From: Myxococcus llanfairpwllgwyngyllgogerychwyrndrobwllllantysiliogogogochensis
Lineage (GTDB): Bacteria; Myxococcota; Myxococcia; Myxococcales; Myxococcaceae
Length of the DNA stretch: 64,000 bases
Direction of reading: 5' to 3'
Assembly: GCF_006636215.1 (NCBI RefSeq)
Contig: NZ_VIFM01000013.1
Location: 24,967 to 88,966 of the forward strand
Shown piece by piece: positions 11,601 through 21,200 of the stretch. The notes under the pieces were generated by a model. It saw only the letters and a list, made by a program, of their open reading frames with translations, had not been told where the DNA came from and did not search any database. Each line of letters begins with the position of its first letter. Within the stretch, counting starts at the first letter, position 1. The translations under genes were made by a program, and so were the position numbers.

Positions 11601-13695
11601 CCTGCGCCCGGTAGATGCGGGCCAGCGCGCGCAGCGCCGGGAAGTAGCTGGGCGCCAGCATCAGCGCCTCCTGGTACGACGCAATGGCCTCGTTCTCCTG
11701 GGACAGCCGCTGCTCGTACAGCTCGCCAATCTTGTAGATGAGCGCCGCGGCCTGGTCGGTGGAGGGCGAGCTCTCCGACTCCGCCCGGTACATGTCCACC
11801 AGCTTCGCCCAGCGGCCGTCCTGCGCGTACAGCCGGCCCAGCGCCTTGAGCGCGGGCAGGTACGACGGGGACAGCGCCAGCACGCGCTCGTAGGCGGAGA
11901 TGGCGCCCGGGCGGTCCTTCAGGTTCTCGTCGAGGATCTCCGCGTTGCGGTGCAGGAGCGACAGCACCTGCTTGGTGTCGCCCGCGAGCGACGCCTCCAG
12001 GTCATGCGACTCCAGCAGCTCCCGGTAACGGCCCGCGCGCTCGTACAGCCGCGCCAGGTTGCGGATGGTGGGCAGGTGGTCCGACGCCAGGTCGAGGATG
12101 CGCTTCATGCACTCGATGGCGTGGTCCAGGTCTCCCAGCCGGTCCTCGTACACGCCCGCCATCTTGTTGAGCGTGGTGATGAGCTGATCCCTGTCCGACG
12201 TCTGGAGCAGGTCCTGCTCGAACATCGCCACCAGCTCCGCGAAGCGGCCCTGGCGCTCGTAGAGGCGGGTGAGCGCCTTCTGCGCGGGGAGGTAGCCGGG
12301 CTGCAACTGGAGGCAGGAGTTGTAGCGGGAGATGGCGTCTTCCTGCCGACCCAGCCGCTCCTCGAGGATCTCCGCGGCCTTGTACATGCGCGCGGCCTTC
12401 TGCTTGGCGTCCTCGGCGGCGGCGACCTCCGCGTCGAAGACGGCGACCAGGCCCTCCCAGTTCTGCATCCGGTAGTTCAGCTTGCCCAGACCCGCGAGCG
12501 CCGCCGCGTGGCCGGGGATGCGCGCGACGATGGCCTGATACCGCGCCGCCGCGTCCACCTCACGCTTGAGGACCTCCTCGTACAGCGCGGCCAGTCGCAG
12601 GTTGGTAGCCACCAGTTCGCTCTCGTCGTTGAGCGAACCCACGCGCGCCAGCAGCACGTCCGCCAGCTCCTCGTAGCGGCCCTGCGTCTCGTAGATGCCG
12701 GCCAGCTCGCTGAGCACCAGCGGCTCGTGGGGCGCGGCGTGGCGTGCGTCCAGCAGCGCCGCCAGGGCCTCTTCCTTCTGGCCCAGGCGCTCATGCACCT
12801 TGGCGATCTGCAGATAGGCGGGCGCGGCCTGGGAGCCCAGCGCGGTGGCCTCGGCGGTCAGCGCCGCGAGCAGCTCCTCGGTGCGTCCCTCTCGCTCGGC
12901 CACATGCTTGAGCGCGGCGAGCAGCAGCGGATCCGAGCGGTCCAGCGCGAAGGCCTCGCGCAGCAGCGCGGCGGCGGGCTCGCGCTGCTTGAGGCGCTCG
13001 TCGAGCAGCAGGCCCGCGGAGGTCAGGTAGTGCGCGCGCAGCGACGGCTGCTGCATGGTGGCGGCGAGCAGCCGGTAGACTTCCACCAGCGCGGCGGCGT
13101 CGTTGCGCGCGGCGTAGACGGACTCGAGCTGCGTGAGGACCACGACGTCCGTGGGCCGCCGCTCCAGGCACTGGCGCAGGCAGGCGCTGGCCTCGTCGTC
13201 GCGAGACAGCCGCTCCTGAAGGACGATGCCCTTCTCGAACAGGAGGGCGGCCTGGTGGCGCGCGTCCTCGGTGGCGGCCAGCTCCGCGTCGAGCAGCTGG
13301 ATGACCATCTGCCAGTTGCCCACGTCCGCGAAGAGTCGCCGCGCGGCGCGGATGTTGACCAGGTACCGGGGCGCCAGCTTGTACGCGTTCTGGAAGGCCA
13401 CCGCCGCGTTGCGGGGGTTCTTGAGCGGCTCCTCCCAGAGCAGGCCCACCTCATGGAAGAGCTGGGCGGCCGCGGGACCATCAGTGGTGCTCAGCGTCCG
13501 TGCCTCGCGCTCCAGCGAGGCGATGCGCTCGCGGGCCTCGTCTTCCGCACTGGGCGCGGGCGTCGCCTGGGGCGCGGCCTGCACGGACTGCGTCAGCACT
13601 TCGGTGGCGCTGGGGCCGGACTTCGCGGGCGCCCCTGAAGGCGGAGGAGGGGCGACCGTGACGGGGGGTCGCGGGATGTCGTTGCGCTCGCTCAT
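8617..13695 (-). CDS. Giant tetratricopeptide-repeat protein (1692 aa)
   Basis: Almost the whole protein is a TPR solenoid. After a proline-rich, probably disordered N-terminus (about 1-45), 34-residue helical repeats with recurring signatures such as P-x-x-x-x-A-L-x-x-L and LYERxGR/LYKQALE run from about 60 to 1400. They often pair as a repeat ending in LAPxxLPAL. The last 290 residues are a non-repeat helical region of unknown type. There is no signal peptide or membrane helix, so it is probably a cytoplasmic scaffold. The reverse strand is open for 1547 codons, but that frame is a compositional shadow: it lacks domains and is dominated by Arg, Gln, Leu and Val. No neighbour indicates a partner. 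Confidence 0.88.
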   Translation of the reverse strand: MSERNDIPRPPVTVAPPPPSGAPAKSGPSATEVLTQSVQAAPQATPAPSAEDEARERIASLEREARTLSTTDGPAAAQLFHEVGLLWEEPLKNPRNAAVAFQNAYKLAPRYLVNIRAARRLFADVGNWQMVIQLLDAELAATEDARHQAALLFEKGIVLQERLSRDDEASACLRQCLERRPTDVVVLTQLESVYAARNDAAALVEVYRLLAATMQQPSLRAHYLTSAGLLLDERLKQREPAAALLREAFALDRSDPLLLAALKHVAEREGRTEELLAALTAEATALGSQAAPAYLQIAKVHERLGQKEEALAALLDARHAAPHEPLVLSELAGIYETQGRYEELADVLLARVGSLNDESELVATNLRLAALYEEVLKREVDAAARYQAIVARIPGHAAALAGLGKLNYRMQNWEGLVAVFDAEVAAAEDAKQKAARMYKAAEILEERLGRQEDAISRYNSCLQLQPGYLPAQKALTRLYERQGRFAELVAMFEQDLLQTSDRDQLITTLNKMAGVYEDRLGDLDHAIECMKRILDLASDHLPTIRNLARLYERAGRYRELLESHDLEASLAGDTKQVLSLLHRNAEILDENLKDRPGAISAYERVLALSPSYLPALKALGRLYAQDGRWAKLVDMYRAESESSPSTDQAAALIYKIGELYEQRLSQENEAIASYQEALMLAPSYFPALRALARIYRAQGAWENLVEMLREEAANRTDPLERANALFQAAAIWEDALKRPELAIETYQEVLRLTPGHAATLRALERLFLAQDNVKELVSILDRETQVGGTPTAKVTAYLKLARLYLDRFQEPSRAALCCEAVLGLDAGNLTALTLLERIRASDRPRRAELRQRIAERVNDPRLATALRLSAAVDLDKGPAEGTLEAYKRAFEADPGDARLAFALERSLKLAGDVSGLARLYTLRLAHARDAEEALEMLLRTAELAEIRFGDLERAAALYKQALELHPQCLPALQGTRRVAMRRGDAAEARAALETEARLSKDPRGAIDAFIGAARLASFVQKDTDGAAALYKQALERDPLHPAAQAGLEELLAHRGGSADLAALHERRADAKLAQKDHTAAATGFVSAARLHHAALGDRTRAVALLEKALAAQPGHIEALELRGSLLLEAQQYAEAAAMLSQRVQQGGDARTLAPFHLTLGSLYQTHLNDPGRASSHLMTVLSAQPRHLEALERLATLHAHGRNWSGAVDCLHKLLQQELPAESRARFTLELARTYDEGLGDAGAATPLYRRALELTPGDPTLVDRLVTLYERARNLPELAQLLEAQAQTTAATDPKRAAALRIRVAELFAGPLSEPARATALYRQVVEGDGTNLTARTALAGLYARDTSSVPLAVEEHRQILRQDPTRVDSLHALFKLWEGLKQLDKAFCVASVLQFLRSTNEAELAFYTEGRTRLAQEVREGLTSTDVDSMLLHPGVRGPLLEVLRAMGDQLEKVYPPSFDIVGVNPKTDKLKTDSAVYKAIRTVAQVFGVEEFDAYQARRGLTVLETTEPLSVCIGQDVVRRFNAREQKFLLGRAALGLLNKAAVLEKLSQGETAELFGSAIRIHAQQFSALGRRNDETVKQLRKAFSRKAIKALEGPAMALGDVQKLELAPWLDALDYSADRAGLLIAGDVSVGLGMVLREDPNFAGARLDTPEPMIQAVREGERLRTLLAWSFTDDFFRLRQRLGLSL

Positions 13696-13848
13696 GGAAG
13701 GCCGGCTCCGGGGGCCAGTTCTGAGAGGAGGAGAATGGCCGGAAGCGGTCGTAACACGCGCTTGGCCGGTCCCTCAACTTCCCGTCTTTCCTGGCGATTT
13801 GGGTGTCCGGATACCCGGGGAGCAGGCAGGCCCCCGCTCTGGACTCCT

Positions 13849-13873
13849 GGTGGGCGCCTCGCTTGCGCCCACC
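13849..13873 (-). terminator. Terminator-like hairpin downstream of the NRPS/WGR-like unit
   Basis: Perfect 9-bp inverted repeat GGTGGGCGC / GCGCCCACC with a 7-base loop, about 30 bases past the stop of the minus-strand gene at 13903. There is no T-tract, so termination is inferred from position and stem strength. Confidence 0.5.
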
Positions 13874-13902
13874 GTCTCTTGTCGGCTTCAGGCCCGTGAA
13901 GC

Positions 13903-15204
13903 TCAGAGCCCTTCGCGCAGGTTTTCCTCGGCGATGTCGATCAGCCGGGTCACATGCTTGTGAAGCCAGAGCCCGAAGGGCTGGATTCGACCCGCCGGGG
14001 TCTTCTTGGGGAGGTCCTGGATGCCCTCGTCGAAGGAAATGACGGCGTGCTCGCCCGTGGGGGACGTCGTGCGCTGGTCGAAGGCGAAGGACCGGCCGAC
14101 GTGCCACCCGCCGTGGAACACGAAGAGGTTCTCCAGGTCCTTGTTCTCGGTGGCCTCGACGAGCCCGTCGATGTCGTACACGTCGTCGGCGATCTCCAGG
14201 CAGCTCCAGCCGCCACCCGTGACGTTGCCGCAGGGAAACGTGGGCAGGCCGCGGTCCATGGCGTTGTCCACGATCCACGTGACAGTGCCGTACACGCGCT
14301 GGAAGTAGTCCCAGCTCGACTCCTTCTTCAGGGGCTTGAGCGCCCGGGTTCCCTTCCAGCTCCCGATGCGGTGCTTGTACTGGCGCTTGAAGATGGACAG
14401 CTGCTGGTCGAGGGAGTCCATGCGCTCGGGCTCCTTCTTCACGTCGAGGTGCTCCGCGACGAAGTGTGCCTTGGGGTAGCGGTCGTGGAGGTCCTTCAGC
14501 ATCGCGATGGCCGTGTCGACGGCCTCGTAGGCGTTCTTGGGCTTCGTGAACGACGGGCCCTTGGGCGAGGAGGGCTTCTTGGGCGCGCCCTTGGGCGCCT
14601 TCGGTTCCGGATTGGGATGCGAGGCATCCCGGAGATCGATGGTCCGCAGGACGAAGCCGGCCTTCTCCTTGGCTCGGATGCGCTTCTCCGCGCGCTCGAT
14701 GGCCGCCTCATGGCTCTCGGTGGCGGTCTCCTTGTCGTAGCCGTCCATGATGACAGGCCCATCGACCTTCATGGCCCAGAACGTGGAGTCGCCCTTGATG
14801 TATTCGCGAATCACCACGCGCTTCTTCGTCGCGTTCCACGGGTTGGCATCGCGGAAGCCGAGCGCGCGATAGCGGGCCACCAGGGCTTCGCCCGTGGTCG
14901 CGTCGAGGAGCGAGACGTTGAAGGCGCCGTTGATGGTGCCGCGTCGGACCACGGCCTGGGCTCCTCGCAATTCCACGTCGACGAAGAGCAACGACATGGG
15001 CTTGAAGAGCGTGAATCGCGCCTTCACGGGCGTGGTGAGCTTCAACGCCTCGGGCTGATTCTTGGAGAGGGTTCCGTCGCTCCAGACCCGCAGCTCACCA
15101 CCCGCCGAGTAGAGCCAGACCTCGCCCTTCAGTGAAAGCTGGGGGTCGGAGTACCAGATGGCCTCGCCATTGTTGAGCTTCTGCAGGTGCTTCCAGTTGG
15201 GCAT
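13903..15204 (-). CDS. WGR-like domain protein, unknown function, next to the NRPS
   Basis: 433 residues from ATG 15204 (MPNWKHLQKL); an in-frame ATG at 15270 would overlap the NRPS stop and adds no recognisable sequence. Residues about 150-210 (FWAMKVDG..., then GYDKETATESHEAAIERAEKRI) have the layout of a WGR domain, which in other proteins occurs with PARP or nucleic-acid-modifying modules, but the name-giving WGR triplet is missing. A lysine/proline-rich linker (about 215-235) leads to a C-terminal region with GGGWSCLEIADDVYD and GEHAVISFDEG that is reminiscent of SUKH/SMI1-type proteins; this is a weak impression. It starts 62 bases after the NRPS stop on the same strand and may be co-transcribed. 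Function unknown. Confidence 0.7.
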   Translation of the reverse strand: MPNWKHLQKLNNGEAIWYSDPQLSLKGEVWLYSAGGELRVWSDGTLSKNQPEALKLTTPVKARFTLFKPMSLLFVDVELRGAQAVVRRGTINGAFNVSLLDATTGEALVARYRALGFRDANPWNATKKRVVIREYIKGDSTFWAMKVDGPVIMDGYDKETATESHEAAIERAEKRIRAKEKAGFVLRTIDLRDASHPNPEPKAPKGAPKKPSSPKGPSFTKPKNAYEAVDTAIAMLKDLHDRYPKAHFVAEHLDVKKEPERMDSLDQQLSIFKRQYKHRIGSWKGTRALKPLKKESSWDYFQRVYGTVTWIVDNAMDRGLPTFPCGNVTGGGWSCLEIADDVYDIDGLVEATENKDLENLFVFHGGWHVGRSFAFDQRTTSPTGEHAVISFDEGIQDLPKKTPAGRIQPFGLWLHKHVTRLIDIAEENLREGL

Positions 15205-15266
15205 GGGTGATTTTTCGCACGGGACGCGGGAGGGGTAAACGGGTGAGTCGACTCGCGAGGGGGCGC

Positions 15267-18200
15267 TCAAGTCCCCGTCGACTTCGGGAGGACCGCTTCT
15301 TCGAGTCTCCGCATGAAGTCGTTCAGGTGCCGGGCCATCACGGTGACCTGGGGCGGCTCAATCATCGTCTGGTGATTGCCGGGGACGCCGATGAGTTCCA
15401 GTCCGCCTTTGACGAGTTCCTGCCACGGCCGCTCGGGGTGTCGAGGGTGTGGCGGGACGTACTCCTGGGCGCGCAGGTAGATGGCGGTGCCCTCGGTGGG
15501 CGACGGCGCGTAGCTGAACAGCGCGCGCATATGGGCCTTCCAGACGGAGAGGAAGACCTGGAGGTCCACGAGGGAGAACGAGTCGGGTACCACGGCGCCG
15601 TCGCGGGCGCGTCGCAGCACCTCGAGCATCTGGGCCGGCGGGTCCAGTCCGCGCAGGAGGGTGATGAGCGCCTCCGACGAGTCACCGAACGTGGCGGCGA
15701 GCAGCTCCGCGTCGTCCTCGAATCGCTTGGGGAGCTGACCTGGCCCTGGCGTGTCGAGGAACACGAGCAGCGAGGGAGGGACTCCCAGACGTCGCAGGGT
15801 CTGCGCCATCTCGTAGACGATGGTGCCGCCCATCGACAGGCCCACGAGGTAGTACGGCGGGCGCGGACGCAGTTGGAGCAGGGCGTTCAGGTGGACGGAG
15901 GCGAGCTGCTCGATGGTCTGCAGTGGCTCGCATTCGCCATTCACGCCCGGGGCCTGGAAGCCGTAGACGGAGCGCTCCGGACCGAGCGCGCGCACGAGGT
16001 CCTGGTAGCAGAAGACGGTTCCGCCAATCGGGTGCATGCACAGGAGTGGCGGGAGGTCGTCGCGTCCGCGTTGGAGCAAGACGATACCGTCGGGAAGGGC
16101 GGGCGCGGTGTCGGGTTCACCGGGCGTCAGCTTGTCTTGAACCCAGGAGGCGAGCGCCGCCACGGTGGGACTCTGGAAGAGGACCTGGAGCGGGACCTTG
16201 AAGCCGAAGCGCTCGGACAGCTTCGCGACGAGCTGTGCGGCGAGCAGCGAGTGTCCACCCAGGTCGAAGAAGCTCGCCGTCACGCTGATGGACTCGCGGC
16301 CGAGGACCTGGGCCCACAGGGATGCGATGTCCTCTTCCAGCGGCGTGCGCGGCGCCACGCGTGCATTCGAGTCATCCCCTGCAGCGGAGGGTCGGGGCAG
16401 CGCCCGGTGATCGACCTTGCCGTTCGCCGTGAGCGGGAGTGCGGGGAGGACCACGAAGTCGGAGGGGACCATGTGCGAAGGCAGGGTCCCCTGGAGGAAG
16501 GTGCGAAGAACCGTGGAGGACAGCTCCAACTCCGTCGCGACGTAGCCGACGAGGCGCCTGTCTCCCGGCGTGTCTTCGCGCACGAGGACGATGGCATCGC
16601 GCACGTCGGGGTGTGAGCGGAGCGCGGACTCGACTTCGCCCAGCTCGATGCGGAAGCCGCGCAGCTTCACCTGGTTGTCGCGGCGACCGATGAAGTCGAG
16701 AGCGCCGTCGTGGCGAAGGCGGACGAGGTCACCGGTGCGGTAGAGGCGAGCGCCAGGAGCCGAGCTGAAGGGATGGGGGATGAATCGCTCGGCGGTGAGG
16801 TCGGGCCTGTCCCAGTAGCCCCAGGCGAGGCCATCGCCACCGACGAAGAGTTCCCCGGTGACGCCCGTGGGGACAGGCCGCAAATGCACGTCGAGCACAT
16901 AGGCGGTGCTGTTGGCGATGGGCCTGCCGATGGGAACGGAGAGCTCGTGGTGGAGGAGGACGGGGTGCCATGAGCTGAAGGTGGTGTTCTCGGTAGGGCC
17001 GTAGACGTGGAGGAGACGCTGAGGAGGCCCGAGAGAGAGGACGCGGTTGACGCAGGAGGTGTCCGCGTTCTCGCCGCCGAAGAGGAGGAAGCGGAGACGG
17101 GAGAAGGCGGAGGGCTCGGAGCGCGAGACGAGGTTGAAGAGAGCGGTGGTGAGGAAGAGAGCGGAGATGCGCTCATCGAGGAGACGGCGGGAGAGGATGG
17201 AGGGGTCGATGACGTCATCCTTGTCGAGGATGACGAGGGAGGAGCCGTTGAGGAGGGCGCCCCAGATTTCGAAGGTAGAGGCGTCGAAGGCGACAGTGGC
17301 GGCCTGGGCGACGCGGTCATCATGTCCGAGCTGGACGTAGTCGGAGTCGAGGACGAGTCGAAGGACGGCGCGGTGGGGAATGCAGACACCCTTGGGGCGA
17401 CCCGTCGAGCCCGAGGTGTAGGTGACGTAAGCGAGATCGTCGGGCCCCATGTCGTGAGTGAGCCGAGGAAGCTCGTCATCGGAGACAGGTGGCAGGGCAT
17501 CGATGCACAGCGGCTCGGTGTCATTGTGGGGAACGCGCACGGACAGCGAGGTCTGCGTGACGATGCGCTGGACCTGTGAGTCGCGAGCCATGAAGTCGAG
17601 GCGCTCGGAAGGGTAGTCAGGGTCGAGCGGGACGTAGGCGCCGCCTGCCTTGAGTATGGCGAGCAGCGTGACGATCAACTCGGGAGAGCGGGGCAGGCAG
17701 ACCCCGACCTGGGGACGTGCTCTGTCGACCCCCTGAGCACGGAGGATGCGCGCGAGTCGAGTGGAGCGCATGTCGAGTTCGCCATACGAGAGCGAGTCGG
17801 AGCCGTGCTGCACGGCGATGGCGTCGGGACGCAGCGCGGCCTGGGTGGCGAATCGCTCGACGATGGACGAATGGGCCGGATACGGCCGGCCGGTGTCGTT
17901 CCATTCGACGAGCCACTGGCGACGCTCGTCGGTTGAGAGCAGCTCCAGGGAGTGGATGGAGGCGTGCGGAGTCCGGACGACCTGCTCCATCAAGCCGCGG
18001 AGATGGTTCGCCATGCGCGAGATGGTCGCCGGCGTGAAGAGCGCGGTGGCGAACTCGAAGACACCGTTGAGTCCGTGAGGCGTCTCTTCCAGCGAGAGCG
18101 TGAGGTCGAACTTCGAGGTGCGCGGGTGCAACTCCAGGGTGTCGACCACGAGTCCCGGGAGCTGAAGCTGTCCAGCCGGAGCATTCTGGAGAGCGAACAT

Positions 18201-21200
18201 GACCTGGACGAGAGGGCCATGGCTCAAGGAGCGCTGGACGCGGAGCTCCTCGACGAGCTTCTCGAAGGGAATCTCCTGGTGGGAGTAGGCACCGAGGCAG
18301 GAGTCGCGAGTGCGAAGGAGGACGTCGAGGAAGGAAGGGTTGCCGGAGAGGCGAGCGGGGAGAGGGAGTGTGTTGACGAAGAAGCCGATGAGGGATTCGA
18401 GCTGAGGACGGGTGCGGTTGGCGATGGGAGAGCCGACGAGGAAGTCGAGCTGGCCGGAGTAGCGGGAGAGGAGGAGCTGGAAGGAGGAGAGCAGTGCCAT
18501 GAAGAGGGTGGCACCGTGGAGACGAGAGAGGGAATCGAGGGAGTCGCGAAGGTGGAGGGGAAGGGAGAAGCGGTGAGTGGAGCCCTCGAAGGATTGAAGA
18601 GAGGGACGAGGAAAGTCAGTGGGAAGAGAGAGGACGTGAGGGACGCCGTCGAGGAGGCAAGTCCAGAAGGAGAGCTGGGAGGAGAGGGTGTCGCCAGAGA
18701 GCCAATGACGCTGCCAGGAGGAGAAGTCGGCGTACTGGATGGAGAGAGGGGGAAGGGGTGAGGCCACGCCCTGAAGGCGAGCGAGGTACTCGGCGGAGAG
18801 CTCCTGGTAGAGGACGCCGAAGGACCAGCCGTCGGAGATGATGTGGTGGAGGTTGAGCAGCAGCAGATGCCGCTGAGGCGCGAGGAGGAAGAGACGCGCG
18901 CGGAAGAGAGGACCGAGGGCGAGGTTGAAGGGAGCCTCGGCATCGAGCTGGAGGAGGCGAAGGGCTTCGTCGTTGGGGCTGGGAGCGGCCGAGAGGTCGA
19001 TGAGTTCCCAGTCGAAGTCGGGATCGTCGGAGATGCGTTGGGAAGGCTCGCCGTCGCCCGGGAAGCGAGTGCGGAGAGCCTCGTGACGAAGGACGAGCGT
19101 GCGGAGGCTGTCGTGGAGTGCTGCGACGTCGAGAGCGCCCTCCAGACGCAGCGCGAAGGGCATGTTGTAGACGGCCTGCTGCTCATGGAGCTGGCTGAGA
19201 AACCAGAGACGCTCCTGCGCGAAGGAGAGCGGCAGCGGCGCATCCCTGCTCACCGTCGAAATGAGCGAGGTGTTCTGAACCGTCTGCGCTGATTGGAGGC
19301 GCTGCTCGACGGCCTGTGCGAAGGACTCGATGGTCGGTGCTTCGAAGAGCATCCGCACGGCCAGCGGAACACCGAGACGTTCCTGGCTCCGCGAGATGAT
19401 CTGCGTGGCGAGCAAGGAATGCCCACCGAGGTCGAAGAAGTTCGCGGTGACGCTGACCTTGTCGAGCTGAAGCACCGCTGCCCAGATGACTGCGAGCTGC
19501 GACTCCAGCTCCGTGCGTGGAGCGACGAACGCCTCACCGTCGAGGCGATTCGCCTCGGGCGTGGGGAGTGCGCGGTGGTCGATCTTCCCGTTGGGCGTGA
19601 GGGGCAGCGCGGCGAGGACGATGACCGTCGAGGGAACCATGTGGCTGGGAAGTTGTTTCCCCAGGTGCTCGCGCAACACGGAGCCGGCGAGCTCCGTCGC
19701 GACGTAGGCGACCAGTCGCTTGTCACCTGGCGCGTCCTCCCTCACGAGTACGACGGCGTCGCGCACGTCGGGGTGAGCCCGGATGGCGGACTCGACTTCA
19801 CCCAGCTCGATGCGGAAGCCACGCAGCTTCACCTGGTTGTCGCGGCGGCCGATGAAGTCGAGAGCACCGTCAGTGCGAAGCCGGACGAGGTCACCAGTGC
19901 GGTAGAGGCGAGCGCCGGGAGCCGCGCTGAAGGGATGGGGAATGAAGCGCTCGGCGGTGAGGTCGGGCTTGTTCCAGTAGCCCCAGGCGAGGCCATCACC
20001 TCCGACGAAGAGTTCCCCTGTGACGCCCATGGGCACGGGCTGAAAATGCACGTCGAGCACATAGGCGGTGCTGTTGGCGATGGGCCTGCCGATGGGGACG
20101 GAGAGTTCCTGGTGGCAGAGGGCGGGGTGCCACGTGCTGGCGGTGGTGTTTTCGGTGGGGCCGTAGCCGTTGACCAGTCGCTGAGGAGGCCCGGAGGAGA
20201 GGACGCGGTTGATGCAGGAGGGGTCCGCGTTCTCCCCGCCGATGAGGACGAAACGGAGGCGAGAGAATGCGGAAGGCTCGGAGCGGGAGACGAGGTTGAA
20301 GAGAGAAGTGGTGAGGACGAGGGCGGAGATGCGCTCGTCGCGGAGACGACGGGCGAGGACAGCCGGGTCGATGACGTCATCCTTGTCGAGGATGACGAGG
20401 GCGGCGCCATTGAGGAGGGCGCCCCAGATTTCGAAGGTGGAGGCGTCGAAGGCGACGGTGGCGGCCTGGGCGACGCGGTCGTCGGGGCCGATTTGCACGT
20501 CGTCGGAGTTGAGGACGAGGCGGAGGACGCCTCGGTGGGGGATGCAGACACCCTTGGGGCGGCCCGTCGAACCCGAGGTGTAGAGGATGTGCGCCAGGTC
20601 ATCTGGACCGAGGTCGCACTCCAACGGCGCCTTGCTGCTCGCACTCAGCGCTTCGCGAAGCAGGTCAAGACACAGGAGTCGCCAATCACCCGAAGGCACG
20701 CTCTCTCTGCGCGACTCGTGAGTGACGACGGCGACGACTTGTGCGTCGCGAGCCATGAAGTCGAGACGCTCGGAGGGGTAATCCGGATCGAGCGGGACGT
20801 AGGCTCCGCCCGCCTTGAGGATGGCGAGCAGCGTGACAATCAGCTCGGGAGAGCGGGGCAGGCAGACCCCGACCTGAGGACTCGCCCTGCCAATTCCGTG
20901 AGCACGAAGGATGCGAGCGAGCTGGTTCGAGCGAGCATCCAGCTCGCCGTACGAGAGCGAGTCGGAGCCGTACTGCACGGCGATGGCGTCGGGACGCAGC
21001 GCGGCCTGGGTGGCGAAGCATTCGACGATGGACGAGTGGGCCGGATACGGCCGGCCGGTGTCGTTCCATTCGACGAGCCACTGGCGACGCTCGTCGGCGG
21101 AGAGCAGGTCCAGTGAGTGGATGGAGACGTGCGGAGTCCGGACGACCTGCTCCATCAGCCTGCGAAGGTGGTCCGCCATGCGCGCGACGGTGGCTGGCGC

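Noticed and set aside
8995..13638. 1547-codon open frame on the plus strand opposite the TPR protein
   Set aside because: It is a shadow of the high-GC TPR gene: dominated by Arg, Gln, Leu, Val and Ala, no domains or ribosome site, whereas the minus frame has clear TPR periodicity.
19293..21116. Long plus-strand frames (also 17007-17579, 21117-22400, 23844-25091) inside the NRPS
   Set aside because: Reverse complements of NRPS domains with Glu/Gly/Val-rich low-complexity sequence; caused by codon bias of the repeated C and A domains.
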